In this document: positions 49,929 to 59,039 of the stretch, piece after piece
Layout: each line of letters opens with the position of its first letter
How positions within the stretch are numbered: position 1 is the stretch's first letter
Assembly: GCF_020873875.1 (NCBI RefSeq)
Contig: NZ_JAHWGU010000019.1
Coordinates: 1-64,000 of the forward strand
Reading direction: 5' to 3'
DNA from: Actinoplanes sp. DH11
GTDB taxonomy: Bacteria; Actinomycetota; Actinomycetes; Mycobacteriales; Micromonosporaceae
Length of the DNA: 64,000 bases
Program-made: the position numbers and the translations under genes
The notes under the pieces: model-generated
Databases searched by the model: none
Seen by the model: the letters and a program-made list of their open reading frames with translations, nothing else
Told to the model about the DNA's origin: nothing

Positions 49929-52414
49929 CCCGGCTCGCCCTGCGGATGCTGCGCCACCGGCCCGGTTCGTCGGTGGCCACGCTGTTCGCCCTCGCCCTGG
50001 GCGCGCTCGTCCTCACCGCGATGGGCACGCTCGTCGAGTCCGGGTTGCGCCACCACCCCCAGCCGGTCCGGTACGCCGCCGCCGACCTCGTCGTGGCCCG
50101 CGTCGACACCACGTTCACCAGCACGGAGCTCGACGGGTCGACCTACCGCAGCACGGTCGTGCTGCCGGAGGGCGGGACCGTGCCGATGACGCTTTCCGAT
50201 CAGATCCGCGCCCTGCCCGGGGTCGCCGCGGTGGCGGCCGACGAGCGGGTCGTGGTCGGCGGGGAACCGGTCGGGCGGGGGTGGTCCGGTGCGGCGCTCG
50301 GCCGGTACCCGCTGATCGCCGGAACCCCGCCGCGCGCGGCCGGCGAGGTGGTCCTCGACGAGGGGACCGCGGGACCCGGCGCACAGCCCGGTACGCGGGT
50401 CGAACTGGTGCTCGGCGGTGCGCGTAGCCCGTACAAGATCAGTGGTCTGGTGCCACGAGGCGCGAGTGCCGCGGTCTTCTTCACCGACGCCCAGGCCGGG
50501 GCTCTGGCGCCGCGTCCCGGCCGGGCCGGCGCGATCGGGGTGCTCGCCGCGCCCGGCGCCGACATCGCCGCGCTGCGTGCCCGGATCGCCGCGCTGGCGC
50601 CGGACGCCCGCGTGCTGACCGGCGCGGACAGCGGCCTGGCGGAGCGTTCCGCGGACCGCGCGGCGGCGAACCTGCTGGTGCAGATCGGCGCGTCCTTCGG
50701 CGGGTACGTGGTCCTGCTGATCGTCTTCGTGGTCGCCGCGACGGTCGGGCTCTCGGTACGGCACCGGCGTCGCGACCTCGCCCTGATCCGGGCCGTCGCC
50801 GCCACCCCGGGCCAGGTCCGCCGCATGGTGATGACCGAGTCGGCGCTGGTCGCCGTGCTCGCCGGCGTGCTGGGTGTGCCGGCCGGCCTGGCCGCCGCCC
50901 GGTGGCTGACCGGCGAGCTGACCGGCCGCGGCTTCCTGCCCGCCGGTTTCCCGATGCAACCCGGCCTGCTCGCCGCGCTCGCCGCCGCCGTGCTGGTGGT
51001 CGGCGCGGCAGCCCTGGCCGGCTACGTCGCGGCCCGCCGGGTCACCGGTATCAGACCCGCCGAAGCCCTCGGCGAGGCCGCCGCCGAACCGGCCGAGGCC
51101 GGCCGGGGACGACTCCTCGGCGGCCTGATCACGCTTGTCGCCGCCGCGTCGGCCGCCGGCGCCGCGGTCGGCGCGAGCGGGCAGACCGCGATGGGCGCCG
51201 CGCTCGGCATGCTCTACCTGTTCGTGGCGGCCGTCGCGCTGCTCGCGCCGTGGATCAACCGGGCCGCCGCCCGGCTGACCGCGCCGGCGCTGCGCCGGGT
51301 CTTCGGCACCAGCGGCTACCTGGCCTCGGCGAACCTGCGCGCCAACGCGCGCGGCACCGCGACGGTGCTCACCGGCATGGTCCTCGCGGTCGGTTTCGGC
51401 GGATCCGTCTGGTTCCTGCAGGACAACCTGGAACGGCAGGCGGTCGCGCAGACCCGCGCCGGGCTGCTCGCCACCCGGGTGCTCGCCGCCCCGGCGGGCC
51501 TGCCGGGCTCGGCGGTGGAGCGGGTGCGGGCGATCCCGGGGGTACGGGCGGCCACCCCCGTCCGGCACACCGCGGTGCTGGTGTCGCTGCTCGGCGACGG
51601 CGAAAGTGTCGCGGCCCGCGCCGTCGACCCGGCGTCCGTCGCGTCCGTCCTCGACCTCGACGTCCGGTCCGGAGACCTCGCCTACCTGCGTGAGGGCACC
51701 GCCGCGGTCTCGGCCACCCAGGCGTCGCTCGCCGGCTGGGACCTCGGGGAGACCGTCGACATGCGACTCGGCGACGGCACCCCGGCGCCGACCCGGATCA
51801 TCGCGATCTACCGGCGCGGGCTCGGCTTCGGTGACGTCCTGCTCCCGCTCGCCACGGTCGCCGGGCACACCGCCACCGGCACCGACGACGAGATCCTGAT
51901 CAGCGCAGCGCCCGCACCCGCGGTGGACGCCGCCCTGCGCCGGGTCGCCGCCGACCACCCCGGCAGCACGGTCACCGGCACCGCCGCGCTCACCGGCGGC
52001 CTCGCCCGCGACCTGGCCCTGAGCGCCTGGCTGAACCGGCTGCTGATCGGCGTGATGGTCGGGTACACCGTGGTCGCGGCCGCCAACACCATGGTCATGG
52101 CGGCCCTGGCCCGCCGCCGCGAACTCGCCCTGCTCCGGCTCACCGGTGTCACCCGCCGCCAGGTCAGGCGCATGGTGAACGCCGAACAGCTCGGCCTGCT
52201 CGGCACCGCCGTCCTGCTCGGCGGCGCGATCGCCGCGCTCACCCTGAGCAGCGTGGTGCGGGCGCTGACCGGCAGCCTCGTCCCGTACGTGCCGGTCCTC
52301 GGCTGGGCGACGGTCCTCGGCGGCACGACGGTGCTGGCCCTGGCCACCACGATCCTCCCGGTCGCCCGGCTGCTGCGAACCCCGCCGGTGGAACACCTGG
52401 GCCTCAAGGAGTGA
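49925..52414 (+). CDS. FtsX-like ABC permease
   Basis: An 829-residue permease with ten predicted helices and two FtsX cores, each following an extracellular domain. The first core has ASFGGYVVLLIVFVVAATVG then AALAGYVAARRVTGIRPAEA; the second has IGVMVGYTVVAAANTMVMAA then LLRLTGVTRRQVRRMVNAEQ. The arrangement matches BceB/MacB-like two-unit permeases coupled to a two-component system, typically giving resistance to or sensing of membrane-active compounds. Substrate unknown. Confidence 0.93.
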   Translation: MTRLALRMLRHRPGSSVATLFALALGALVLTAMGTLVESGLRHHPQPVRYAAADLVVARVDTTFTSTELDGSTYRSTVVLPEGGTVPMTLSDQIRALPGVAAVAADERVVVGGEPVGRGWSGAALGRYPLIAGTPPRAAGEVVLDEGTAGPGAQPGTRVELVLGGARSPYKISGLVPRGASAAVFFTDAQAGALAPRPGRAGAIGVLAAPGADIAALRARIAALAPDARVLTGADSGLAERSADRAAANLLVQIGASFGGYVVLLIVFVVAATVGLSVRHRRRDLALIRAVAATPGQVRRMVMTESALVAVLAGVLGVPAGLAAARWLTGELTGRGFLPAGFPMQPGLLAALAAAVLVVGAAALAGYVAARRVTGIRPAEALGEAAAEPAEAGRGRLLGGLITLVAAASAAGAAVGASGQTAMGAALGMLYLFVAAVALLAPWINRAAARLTAPALRRVFGTSGYLASANLRANARGTATVLTGMVLAVGFGGSVWFLQDNLERQAVAQTRAGLLATRVLAAPAGLPGSAVERVRAIPGVRAATPVRHTAVLVSLLGDGESVAARAVDPASVASVLDLDVRSGDLAYLREGTAAVSATQASLAGWDLGETVDMRLGDGTPAPTRIIAIYRRGLGFGDVLLPLATVAGHTATGTDDEILISAAPAPAVDAALRRVAADHPGSTVTGTAALTGGLARDLALSAWLNRLLIGVMVGYTVVAAANTMVMAALARRRELALLRLTGVTRRQVRRMVNAEQLGLLGTAVLLGGAIAALTLSSVVRALTGSLVPYVPVLGWATVLGGTTVLALATTILPVARLLRTPPVEHLGLKE

Positions 52415-52499
52415 CGGCGCCGCCTGCAACGCGGCTGACGGCGGTGGGCTAGGGTGCTTCCCCACCTGAGCCATCGATGAACGCCACTGGGGGAGTGCG

Positions 52500-54407
52500 A
52501 TGTCCACCGAACCCGAGCAGCCGCCCGAGCCGGACCCGAAGACCGTCCCTGAACAGCCGTCCGAGTCCGACCAGCCGTCCGGAAAGGATCGCCCGCCCTG
52601 GTACCGGCGGCCCCGCTGGATCGTGCCGCTCGCGCTGGTGGTGGTCGTTGCGGTGGCGGTCACCGCCGTTCTTGTCGTGATCGCGCGCCGGGACACCGGC
52701 CGGCCGTTCCGGGAGGCGGTGGCCGCGCTGACCGCCAGCCCGGTCCTGCACACCAGCACGTCGCTCGGCGGGGCGCGGATGGAGCAGCGCGTCACCGCCG
52801 GCGGTGACGCGCTGGGCCGGATGTCGTTCGGCTCGCTCACGTTCGACACGATGACCGTCGGCGGGCGGACCTACGTCAAGGCGCCGGCGGCCCTGGCCGG
52901 TTCGCTGGCGCCCGGCGGGGCCGCGGCCTCGCTGGCCGGGCGGTGGGTCACCGGTGGCAGTTCGCCGCTGACCGCCTCGCTGGCCGCGCCGCTCGGGCCG
53001 GTCCGGCTGGGTGCGCTGCTCGGTGGTCAGCTCGAGGACGCGACGTTCCCGGGGGTGTTCGACCGCGGCACCGAGCTCGACGGTGTGCGGGTGCTCAAGG
53101 CGGAACTGTCCGGCGGGGACCTCTACGTGACGAGCCGCGAGCCGTACCGCGTGGTCCGGTTCGCCGCGAAGAAGCCGCCCGGCCTGCCGAACCTCCCGGA
53201 GATCCCCAGCCTCCCGGAGGTGCCCAGCCGCCCGGAGGCGCCCAGCCTCCCGGCGCTCCCGAAGCTGCCGAGCATGCCGGGGCTCCCGAAGCCGCCCAGC
53301 ATGCCGGCCCTCCCGGACCTGCCCGAACTTCCCGGCCTGCCTGGCGGATTCCTGCGCGCCACCCTGCGGCTTCCCCTCGCCCCGGCAGTGCCCAGCCCCG
53401 CCCCGGCCGCCGCCAGCTTCGACATGGTTCCCATGTCCCCGGCCGATTTCGATCAGACCTTCACCGACCTCGCCGACGCCGCCGGTGAACTCACCGACGC
53501 CGTCGACGCGGACGTCAAGTTCGATGTGCGCGGTGACGCCCAAGTGGTCTGCGGGCCGGCCGGCTGCGTCGTCACCGTGCGGGTGAGCAACACCGTCGCC
53601 GGTACCGGCCAGGCCACCGTGCGCAGCGCTCAGGTCAACGCCCAGATGATCGCGACGATCATGGTGAACGGCCGGATCGCCGGTACCGCGACGAGCGCGC
53701 CCACCCCGATCCCGGCGAACGGCACCGGCACCATCTCCGGCACGTCGCCGCAGGCCGGTGCCGTCTACCAGGCCGCCGCCGCGGCAGCCCGCGGCAGACG
53801 CGGCGTCACCCTCATCGCGGTCACCGGCACCGCCGAGGTGGTCGCCACCGCGCAGGTGCAGGCCGAGGTGCAGCAGCAGGTGCGGCGGATCGAACGGGAC
53901 CGGCAGCTCACCCTGCGCGGACCGCCCGGCGCCCCGCTGCGCGATCCGCGCAACGGCACCACCGACGGCGGGCCCGGCAGCTGGGTGGACACGCCGCCCA
54001 ACCGGTACGCCGCACCCGGCTCCACCTGGGGTTCCTTCCAGGAACGCGCCACCGGCGTGACCCGCGCCAAGGAGTACCTGGTCGACGGCGTCAACTACAA
54101 CGGCCGCACCGTCAAGGTGCACTTCGACGGCTTCGAGAACGGCATCCTGATCGACGCGAAGGACAACTACGACGCGTTCTTCGACGCCAAGACCGGTAAG
54201 TGGAAGTTCTTCTTCACCGTCCCGTCGAAGGGCAAGAAGAGGTCCGGCCTCGACGAGCTGATCGACGAGGCGCGCCGGCACTCGGCGGCCGCCGGCGGAA
54301 CACATCAGGTCGAGTGGCGCTCCCGGTCCTGCGCGTTCGCGGCGTTGCTCTCCAGCACCCTGGTCGAGCAGGGTATCTACGACATCCGGGTACGGTGTTT
54401 CCCGTGA
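52500..54407 (+). CDS. polymorphic-toxin-like protein with C-terminal Tox-REase-5 domain
   Basis: A 635-residue protein. A charged N-terminus and one membrane helix (IVPLALVVVVAVAVTAVLVV, about 41-60) lead to an extracytoplasmic, LppX/lipoprotein-like region (about 70-215). Next is a Pro-Leu-Pro repeat stretch of about 60 residues (LPxLPEIPSLPEVPSRPEAP style), a beta-rich region, and a C-terminal ~120 residues matching restriction-endonuclease-fold toxin 5: FQERATGVTRAKEYLVDGVN, KVHFDGFENGILIDAKDNYD and EARRHSAAAGGTHQVEWR. The conserved D/E-K pattern (DAK) suggests nuclease activity. The ATG follows GGGGGAG. The next gene overlaps its stop. Confidence 0.82.
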   Translation: MSTEPEQPPEPDPKTVPEQPSESDQPSGKDRPPWYRRPRWIVPLALVVVVAVAVTAVLVVIARRDTGRPFREAVAALTASPVLHTSTSLGGARMEQRVTAGGDALGRMSFGSLTFDTMTVGGRTYVKAPAALAGSLAPGGAAASLAGRWVTGGSSPLTASLAAPLGPVRLGALLGGQLEDATFPGVFDRGTELDGVRVLKAELSGGDLYVTSREPYRVVRFAAKKPPGLPNLPEIPSLPEVPSRPEAPSLPALPKLPSMPGLPKPPSMPALPDLPELPGLPGGFLRATLRLPLAPAVPSPAPAAASFDMVPMSPADFDQTFTDLADAAGELTDAVDADVKFDVRGDAQVVCGPAGCVVTVRVSNTVAGTGQATVRSAQVNAQMIATIMVNGRIAGTATSAPTPIPANGTGTISGTSPQAGAVYQAAAAAARGRRGVTLIAVTGTAEVVATAQVQAEVQQQVRRIERDRQLTLRGPPGAPLRDPRNGTTDGGPGSWVDTPPNRYAAPGSTWGSFQERATGVTRAKEYLVDGVNYNGRTVKVHFDGFENGILIDAKDNYDAFFDAKTGKWKFFFTVPSKGKKRSGLDELIDEARRHSAAAGGTHQVEWRSRSCAFAALLSSTLVEQGIYDIRVRCFP

Positions 54408-55090
54408 CGGTGGAATCGATCTCCGTACAGGTGCTGTGGGGTCCGCGCCCTGAGGACGCCGACGCCCTCGCGGCCCGCTGGCGAGCCACCCGCCTCGCCC
54501 TCGCCGGCCTGCACCCGCTGCTCGGCGCCTGGTTCGTGCACGACGGCGAGACCGACGTGCCGGTGGCGGACGAGCCGGAGGAGAGCCTTGTCGCGGACGG
54601 TGACCTCGGCGGCGGCGCCGGGTTCCGCTTCGCGGCCTACGCCGGCCAGGACGCACCCCAGCAGATCCACTTCAACGGTACGGGTGGACTGCGCGCCCCG
54701 CTGACCGGCCAGCTCAACGTGGCGCTCGTGAAACTCGAACCCGTCACCACCGACGAGTTCCGGGCCTGGCTGCCGCTGCTCGGCGACATCCTCGCCGCCC
54801 TGGCGCAGGCGTGGCGTCCCGACGTGGGTCATGCCGGCACCTTCCGGATGCGCCAGGCGCAACGGCCCGCGCCGCGGGAGCCGTGGACCGGCTATGTCAC
54901 GTACCTCTGCCGCGCCCGCACCGCGCACGTGCCCGCCGACCTGGCCGGCACCGGCCGCCCGGCCGCCGGCGGTGGCCTGATCCTGCCCGCCGCGACCAGT
55001 CCGGACGCCGTCGACCTGGGCCGCCGGCTGCGCGACGCCGGCGCCTTCGAACCCGTCCCGGCCGACCGGGAGCACTGGTCGCCGGGCTGA
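54404..55090 (+). CDS. Imm52-like immunity protein
   Basis: A 228-residue protein from a GTG overlapping the toxin gene's TGA. WGPRPEDADALAARWRATRL, PLLGAWFVHD, AAYAGQDAPQQIHFNGTGGL and PLTGQLNVALVKLEPVTTD fit the Imm52 family, described as a partner of Tox-REase-5 toxins. It has no signal peptide and would neutralise the toxin in the cytoplasm. Linkage and overlap support the pairing; binding is not shown. Confidence 0.75.
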   Translation: MTVESISVQVLWGPRPEDADALAARWRATRLALAGLHPLLGAWFVHDGETDVPVADEPEESLVADGDLGGGAGFRFAAYAGQDAPQQIHFNGTGGLRAPLTGQLNVALVKLEPVTTDEFRAWLPLLGDILAALAQAWRPDVGHAGTFRMRQAQRPAPREPWTGYVTYLCRARTAHVPADLAGTGRPAAGGGLILPAATSPDAVDLGRRLRDAGAFEPVPADREHWSPG

Positions 55091-55161
55091 GCGCGCGTCA
55101 CCGCCGCGCGGCGCGGTCGTTCCTCCGTTCGTAGATCACACCGACGAGGAGCACCGCCACC

Positions 55162-56172
55162 ATGCGTCTGCACCGTCCCCGCCCGTTCGGCGTCCGCGCC
55201 ATCCTGCTGGGCGCGCTCGCCGTCCTGGTCACCGGCGTGGGCGCGGCCTTCGCGATGCCCCAGGGGGAACCGGGGCCCAGCCTCACCGCCGCGCAGCCCG
55301 TCCTGCACTGTGCCGGTGACGCGAAGGCGAGCGCCCGCGCCGGGCGTACCCCGGTGCTGCTGATCCACGGCACCGGCTCCACGTTCCGGGCCAACTTCTC
55401 CTGGAACTGGGCGCGCGCCTTCGCCGGCGAGAACCGCGCCTATTGCGGGATCGACCTGCCCGAGGACGCGAGCGGTGACATCCAGGCCGCGGCCGAGCAC
55501 GTGGTGCACGCGATCCGCCGGCTGCACACCGCGGCCGGCGCCCCGATCTCGCTGGTCGGGCACAGCCAGGGCGGCATGATCGGGCGGTGGGCGCTGAAGT
55601 ACTGGCCGGACACCCGGAAAATGGTCGACGACTACGTGTCGCTGGGTGCGCCGAACCACGGGACGAACACGTTCGTGGCGCAGTGCGCGGCCGCCGGCCG
55701 ATGCCCGGCCGCCCGCTGGCAGCAGCGCACCGGCTCCCGGTTCCTGGCCGCGCTCAACGACGGGCCGCAGACCTGGCCGGGGGTCTCCTACACGCAGGTC
55801 AGCGTGCACAGCGACGAGATCGTCGTGCCGTACACGTCGGCCGACCTGCCGGCCGCCCCGAACGTGAGCAACATCGAGGTCAACCGGATCTGCCCGGCCG
55901 AGACCGTGGAGCACTTCGGGCTGGCGTACGACAATGCCGCGTACCTGATCGGCATCGACGCCCTGACCCACCCGGGGCCGGCCCAGCCCGCCCGGGTCCG
56001 CGCCGAGCGCTGCGGCCCGCCGCTGATGCCGGCCGTCGACCCGGTCGCGTTCCCGGCCAACGCCGCGGCGGCCCTGGTGCAGAGCGCCAGCGCGATGGTC
56101 ACCGCCCGGCAGTTGCCGGCCGAGCCGCCGCTGCGCTGCTACGCCGACCGGGCCTGCGTGCGCGACCGGTGA
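55162..56172 (+). CDS. secreted triacylglycerol-lipase-like hydrolase
   Basis: A 336-residue exported alpha/beta hydrolase. The signal peptide is RPFGVRAILLGALAVLVTGV with cleavage near AFA-MP. The oxyanion segment is VLLIHGTGSTFRANFSWNWA, the nucleophile elbow GHSQGG (about residue 134), the acid Asp in VHSDEIV and the His in VEHFGLAYD. Four or more cysteines suggest disulphides outside the cell. Related to CalB-like lipases. Its 3' end overlaps the convergent LD-carboxypeptidase gene by 74 bases. Confidence 0.88.
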   Translation: MRLHRPRPFGVRAILLGALAVLVTGVGAAFAMPQGEPGPSLTAAQPVLHCAGDAKASARAGRTPVLLIHGTGSTFRANFSWNWARAFAGENRAYCGIDLPEDASGDIQAAAEHVVHAIRRLHTAAGAPISLVGHSQGGMIGRWALKYWPDTRKMVDDYVSLGAPNHGTNTFVAQCAAAGRCPAARWQQRTGSRFLAALNDGPQTWPGVSYTQVSVHSDEIVVPYTSADLPAAPNVSNIEVNRICPAETVEHFGLAYDNAAYLIGIDALTHPGPAQPARVRAERCGPPLMPAVDPVAFPANAAAALVQSASAMVTARQLPAEPPLRCYADRACVRDR

Positions 56173-57028
56173 CCGCGGCGGCGGGCTGCACGGTCAGGGT
56201 TCCGGCTGCGGCGTCCAGGCAGGCGGGGACGCCGAGGCCGACGGCGACCTGCCGGCGGCCGTGACCGATCGGCAGACCCCGGAGCAGCGGTACGCCTGAC
56301 GCGCCCAGATGTTCGTCGATCACCCGCCGCGGTTCGGCAGGGGAGAACTGGCCCACCGCGAACCCGGCGACACCGTCCAGCACCCCCGAACGCCGCAGCT
56401 GCACGAGCATCCGGTCGACCTTGTAGGCCGGCTCGCCGACGTCCTCGACCAGCAGGATCGCGCCGCGCAGGTCCAGCGCGCCCGGGGTGCCGGCGTCGGC
56501 GGCCAGCATGGTCAGGTTGCCGCCCAGCAGGACACCGGTGGCGCGGCCCCGGCCCGGTCTGCCGCGCACCACGACCGGGTCGGTGGTCATCAGGGCGGTC
56601 CGGGCCGCGGCCTCGGAGAGCGGCAGGCTCGCGCCGGTCGGGCCGTGCACGGTCGCCAGCCCGGTCCGGCGCCACAGCGCGGCGTGCAGGGCGGTGATGT
56701 CGGAGAACCCCATGACCAGCTTTGGATCCCGGCGGACCGCGTCGTAGTCGACGGCGTCCACGATGCGCTGCACCCCGTACCCGCCGCGCAGGCAGATTAT
56801 CCCGCGCACGTCCCGGTCGGCGAACGCGGCGTTCAGGTCGGCGAGCCGCTCCTCGTCGGTGCCGGCCAGATAGCCGTCGCGACGCAGCGCGTGCGCACCC
56901 ACCCGGACCGTGAGACCCCAGCGCCGGGTGAGGACCCGGGCGGCCGCGGCGACCCGGTGGCCGCGGACCGGCCCGGCCGGCGCCACCAATGCGACGACGT
57001 CGCCGTGGCGCAGCGGTTCCGGTCTCAT
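56099..57028 (-). CDS. LD-carboxypeptidase (peptidase S66)
   Basis: A 309-residue serine peptidase. Start LRHGDVVALVAPAGPVRGHR; the nucleophile Ser is in KLVMGFSDITALHAAL (about 110), the Glu in ILLVEDVGEPAYKVDRML and the His in GLPIGHGRRQVAVGLG. S66 enzymes cleave the terminal D-Ala from cytoplasmic murein tetrapeptides during recycling, or hydrolyse microcin C7 (MccF branch). The C-terminal ~25 residues (ARRPGRRSSAAAARPATAGR) extend beyond the usual fold and run into the lipase gene. Confidence 0.9.
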   Translation of the reverse strand: MRPEPLRHGDVVALVAPAGPVRGHRVAAAARVLTRRWGLTVRVGAHALRRDGYLAGTDEERLADLNAAFADRDVRGIICLRGGYGVQRIVDAVDYDAVRRDPKLVMGFSDITALHAALWRRTGLATVHGPTGASLPLSEAAARTALMTTDPVVVRGRPGRGRATGVLLGGNLTMLAADAGTPGALDLRGAILLVEDVGEPAYKVDRMLVQLRRSGVLDGVAGFAVGQFSPAEPRRVIDEHLGASGVPLLRGLPIGHGRRQVAVGLGVPACLDAAAGTLTVQPAAAVTGRARRPGRRSSAAAARPATAGR

Positions 57029-57187
57029 CCAGCCCTTCCTTACCCCATGTCGCGCTTCGTACCCGGTGTCGCCGAGGCGGCGCTCCGGGGGATTAGTGAG
57101 GTACTTATCATGGCCATCGTCCGCTGAACGCCTTATAGGGTGTGTGGATCACAAGCGCGTACCCACACTGTTAACAGGGAGATGCTC

Positions 57188-58174
57188 ATGGCCGAGCCGA
57201 TCAACGTAACCGTCACTGGGGCCGCAGGCCAGATCGGGTACGCGTTGCTGTTCCGGATCGCCTCCGGCCAGCTGCTCGGAGCGGACAAAAAGGTCAAGCT
57301 GCGTCTCCTGGAGATCCCGGCCGCCACCAAAGCCGCCGAGGGCACCGCTCTGGAGCTCGAGGACGGCGCGTTCCCCGCCCTCGCCGGTGTGGACGTCTTC
57401 GACAACCCGAAGCAGGCGTTCGAGGGCACCAACGTGGCCCTGCTCGTCGGCGCCCGTCCCCGCACCAAGGGCATGGAGCGCGGCGACCTGCTCGAGGCCA
57501 ACGGCGGCATCTTCAAGCCGCAGGGTGAGGCCATCAACGCCGGTGCCGCCGCCGACATCAAGGTGCTCGTCGTGGGCAACCCGGCCAACACCAACGCCCT
57601 GATCGCGCAGCAGCACGCGCCCGACGTGCCGGCCGACCGCTTCACCGCGATGACCCGGCTCGACCACAACCGCGCGCTGGCCCAACTGGCCCGCAAGCTC
57701 GGCGTCTCGGTCGCGGACCTGACGAAGGTCACCATCTGGGGCAACCACTCCGCCACGCAGTACCCGGACGTCTCGCACGCCCTGGTCAACGGCAACAGCG
57801 TCCGCGACGCCATCAACGACCAGGCCTGGCTCGCCGACGAGTTCATCCCGCGGGTCGCCAAGCGCGGCGCCGAGATCATCGAGGTCCGGGGCGCGTCCTC
57901 GGCCGCGTCGGCCGCGTCCGCCGCGATCGACCACGTCTACACCTGGGTCAACGGCACCCGCGAGAACGACTGGACGTCGGCGGCGGTCGTGTCCGACGGC
58001 TCCTACGGCGTACCGGCGGGCCTGATCTCCTCGTTCCCGGTCACGGCGAAGGACGGCAAGTTCGAGATCGTCCAGGGCTTGGAGATCGACGAGTTCTCCC
58101 GCGGCCGGATCGACGCCTCGGTGAACGAGCTCGTCGAGGAGCGCGAGGCCGTCCGCAAGCTCGGCCTGATCTGA
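57188..58174 (+). CDS. mdh: malate dehydrogenase
   Basis: A 328-residue NAD-dependent enzyme of the citric-acid cycle. The Rossmann motif is VTGAAGQIGYALLFRI, the substrate loop GARPRTKGMERGDLL, then VLVVGNPANTNALIA, TRLDHNRALAQLA and the catalytic His in IWGNHSATQYPDV. It belongs to the long-chain type 2 family. ATG 57188 is chosen, with GGGAG seven bases upstream; ATG 57182 is also in frame. A terminator follows. Confidence 0.98.
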   Translation: MAEPINVTVTGAAGQIGYALLFRIASGQLLGADKKVKLRLLEIPAATKAAEGTALELEDGAFPALAGVDVFDNPKQAFEGTNVALLVGARPRTKGMERGDLLEANGGIFKPQGEAINAGAAADIKVLVVGNPANTNALIAQQHAPDVPADRFTAMTRLDHNRALAQLARKLGVSVADLTKVTIWGNHSATQYPDVSHALVNGNSVRDAINDQAWLADEFIPRVAKRGAEIIEVRGASSAASAASAAIDHVYTWVNGTRENDWTSAAVVSDGSYGVPAGLISSFPVTAKDGKFEIVQGLEIDEFSRGRIDASVNELVEEREAVRKLGLI

Positions 58175-58187
58175 CCTGATCACTGAG

Positions 58188-58213
58188 AAGGGCGACCCGG
58201 CCGGGTCGCCCTT
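58188..58213 (+). terminator. hairpin terminator after mdh
   Basis: AAGGGCGACCCGG and CCGGGTCGCCCTT form a perfect 13-bp palindrome ending in TTT, thirteen bases after the stop codon. Confidence 0.9.
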
Positions 58214-58358
58214 TGCGGTCTCCGGGCCTGGTCGCCGGTCACCCGTACCTGCACCGTCACGGTTCCGTTCGAGGAGGCCGTAGCCCCGGACACCGCCCTG
58301 ACCTGCCGGACCGGCTGACGGGTTTGTCGCGCACCGCCCGCCGTGCCAGCATCGGCTC

Positions 58359-58916
58359 GTGCGCAACGAGCAACGCCTACGGACCCGGACACCCGAGTCA
58401 CGAGCCTTCGCGGACCGCGTCCAGCTCGCCATGACCTTGAGCGCCCGCCTCAACGCGCTGCCGTTCGACGACCTCGACGCCCGCCGGGCCCTGCTCACCG
58501 AGATCTTCGGCGGCCCGATCCCCGGCTCGCTGACCGTCCTGCCGCCGTTCCACTGCGACTACGGGCTCGGCGCCTCCTTCGGCGACCGCGTCTTCATCAA
58601 CCAGGGCTGCTTCTTCCTCGACTACGGCGGCATCACCATCGGCGACCGCGTCCTGATCGGCCCCCGGGTCACACTGAGCACGTCCGGCCACCCGGTCGAG
58701 GTCGGCGAACGGTTCGACTACATCACGCACGCCCCGATCGTCATCGAGGACGACGTGTGGCTCGGCGCCGCCGTCACCGTCACACCGGGCGTGACCATCG
58801 GCCACGGCTCCGTCGTCGGCGCGGGCGCCGTCGTGGCCAAGGACGTGCCGCCGCTGAGCGTGGTGACGGCAACCAGCCACGTCGAACGCAAACGCCTCAC
58901 ACCCGGCCCGGCCTGA
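58359..58916 (+). CDS. hexapeptide-repeat sugar O-acetyltransferase (maltose acetyltransferase-like)
   Basis: A 185-residue left-handed beta-helix enzyme. An N-terminal helical cap (residues 1-50) is followed by FHCDYGLGASFGDRVFINQG, GGITIGDRVLIGPRVTLST and the catalytic His in SGHPVEVGERF. Then IEDDVWLGAAVTVTPGVTIG and GSVVGAGAVVAKDVPP complete the coil. It would transfer acetyl from acetyl-CoA to a sugar or similar acceptor. The GTG start is assigned from the first conserved helix. Confidence 0.9.
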   Translation: MRNEQRLRTRTPESRAFADRVQLAMTLSARLNALPFDDLDARRALLTEIFGGPIPGSLTVLPPFHCDYGLGASFGDRVFINQGCFFLDYGGITIGDRVLIGPRVTLSTSGHPVEVGERFDYITHAPIVIEDDVWLGAAVTVTPGVTIGHGSVVGAGAVVAKDVPPLSVVTATSHVERKRLTPGPA

Positions 58917-59039
58917 TGCCGCGCGCGCAGGAGCATGTCGACGCTCCCGGCTGCACCGATGATTTCCGGGGGGATCCGTGGTCCATACCTTGACCGCGGG
59001 CGCAGATGATCTCGCCCGACCGCAGAGGGGATCCCAGGC

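Noticed and set aside
49199..52849. 1216-codon minus-strand frame across the ABC operon
   Set aside because: The opposite strand carries intact Walker and FtsX motifs in coupled genes; the frame has no recognisable domain.
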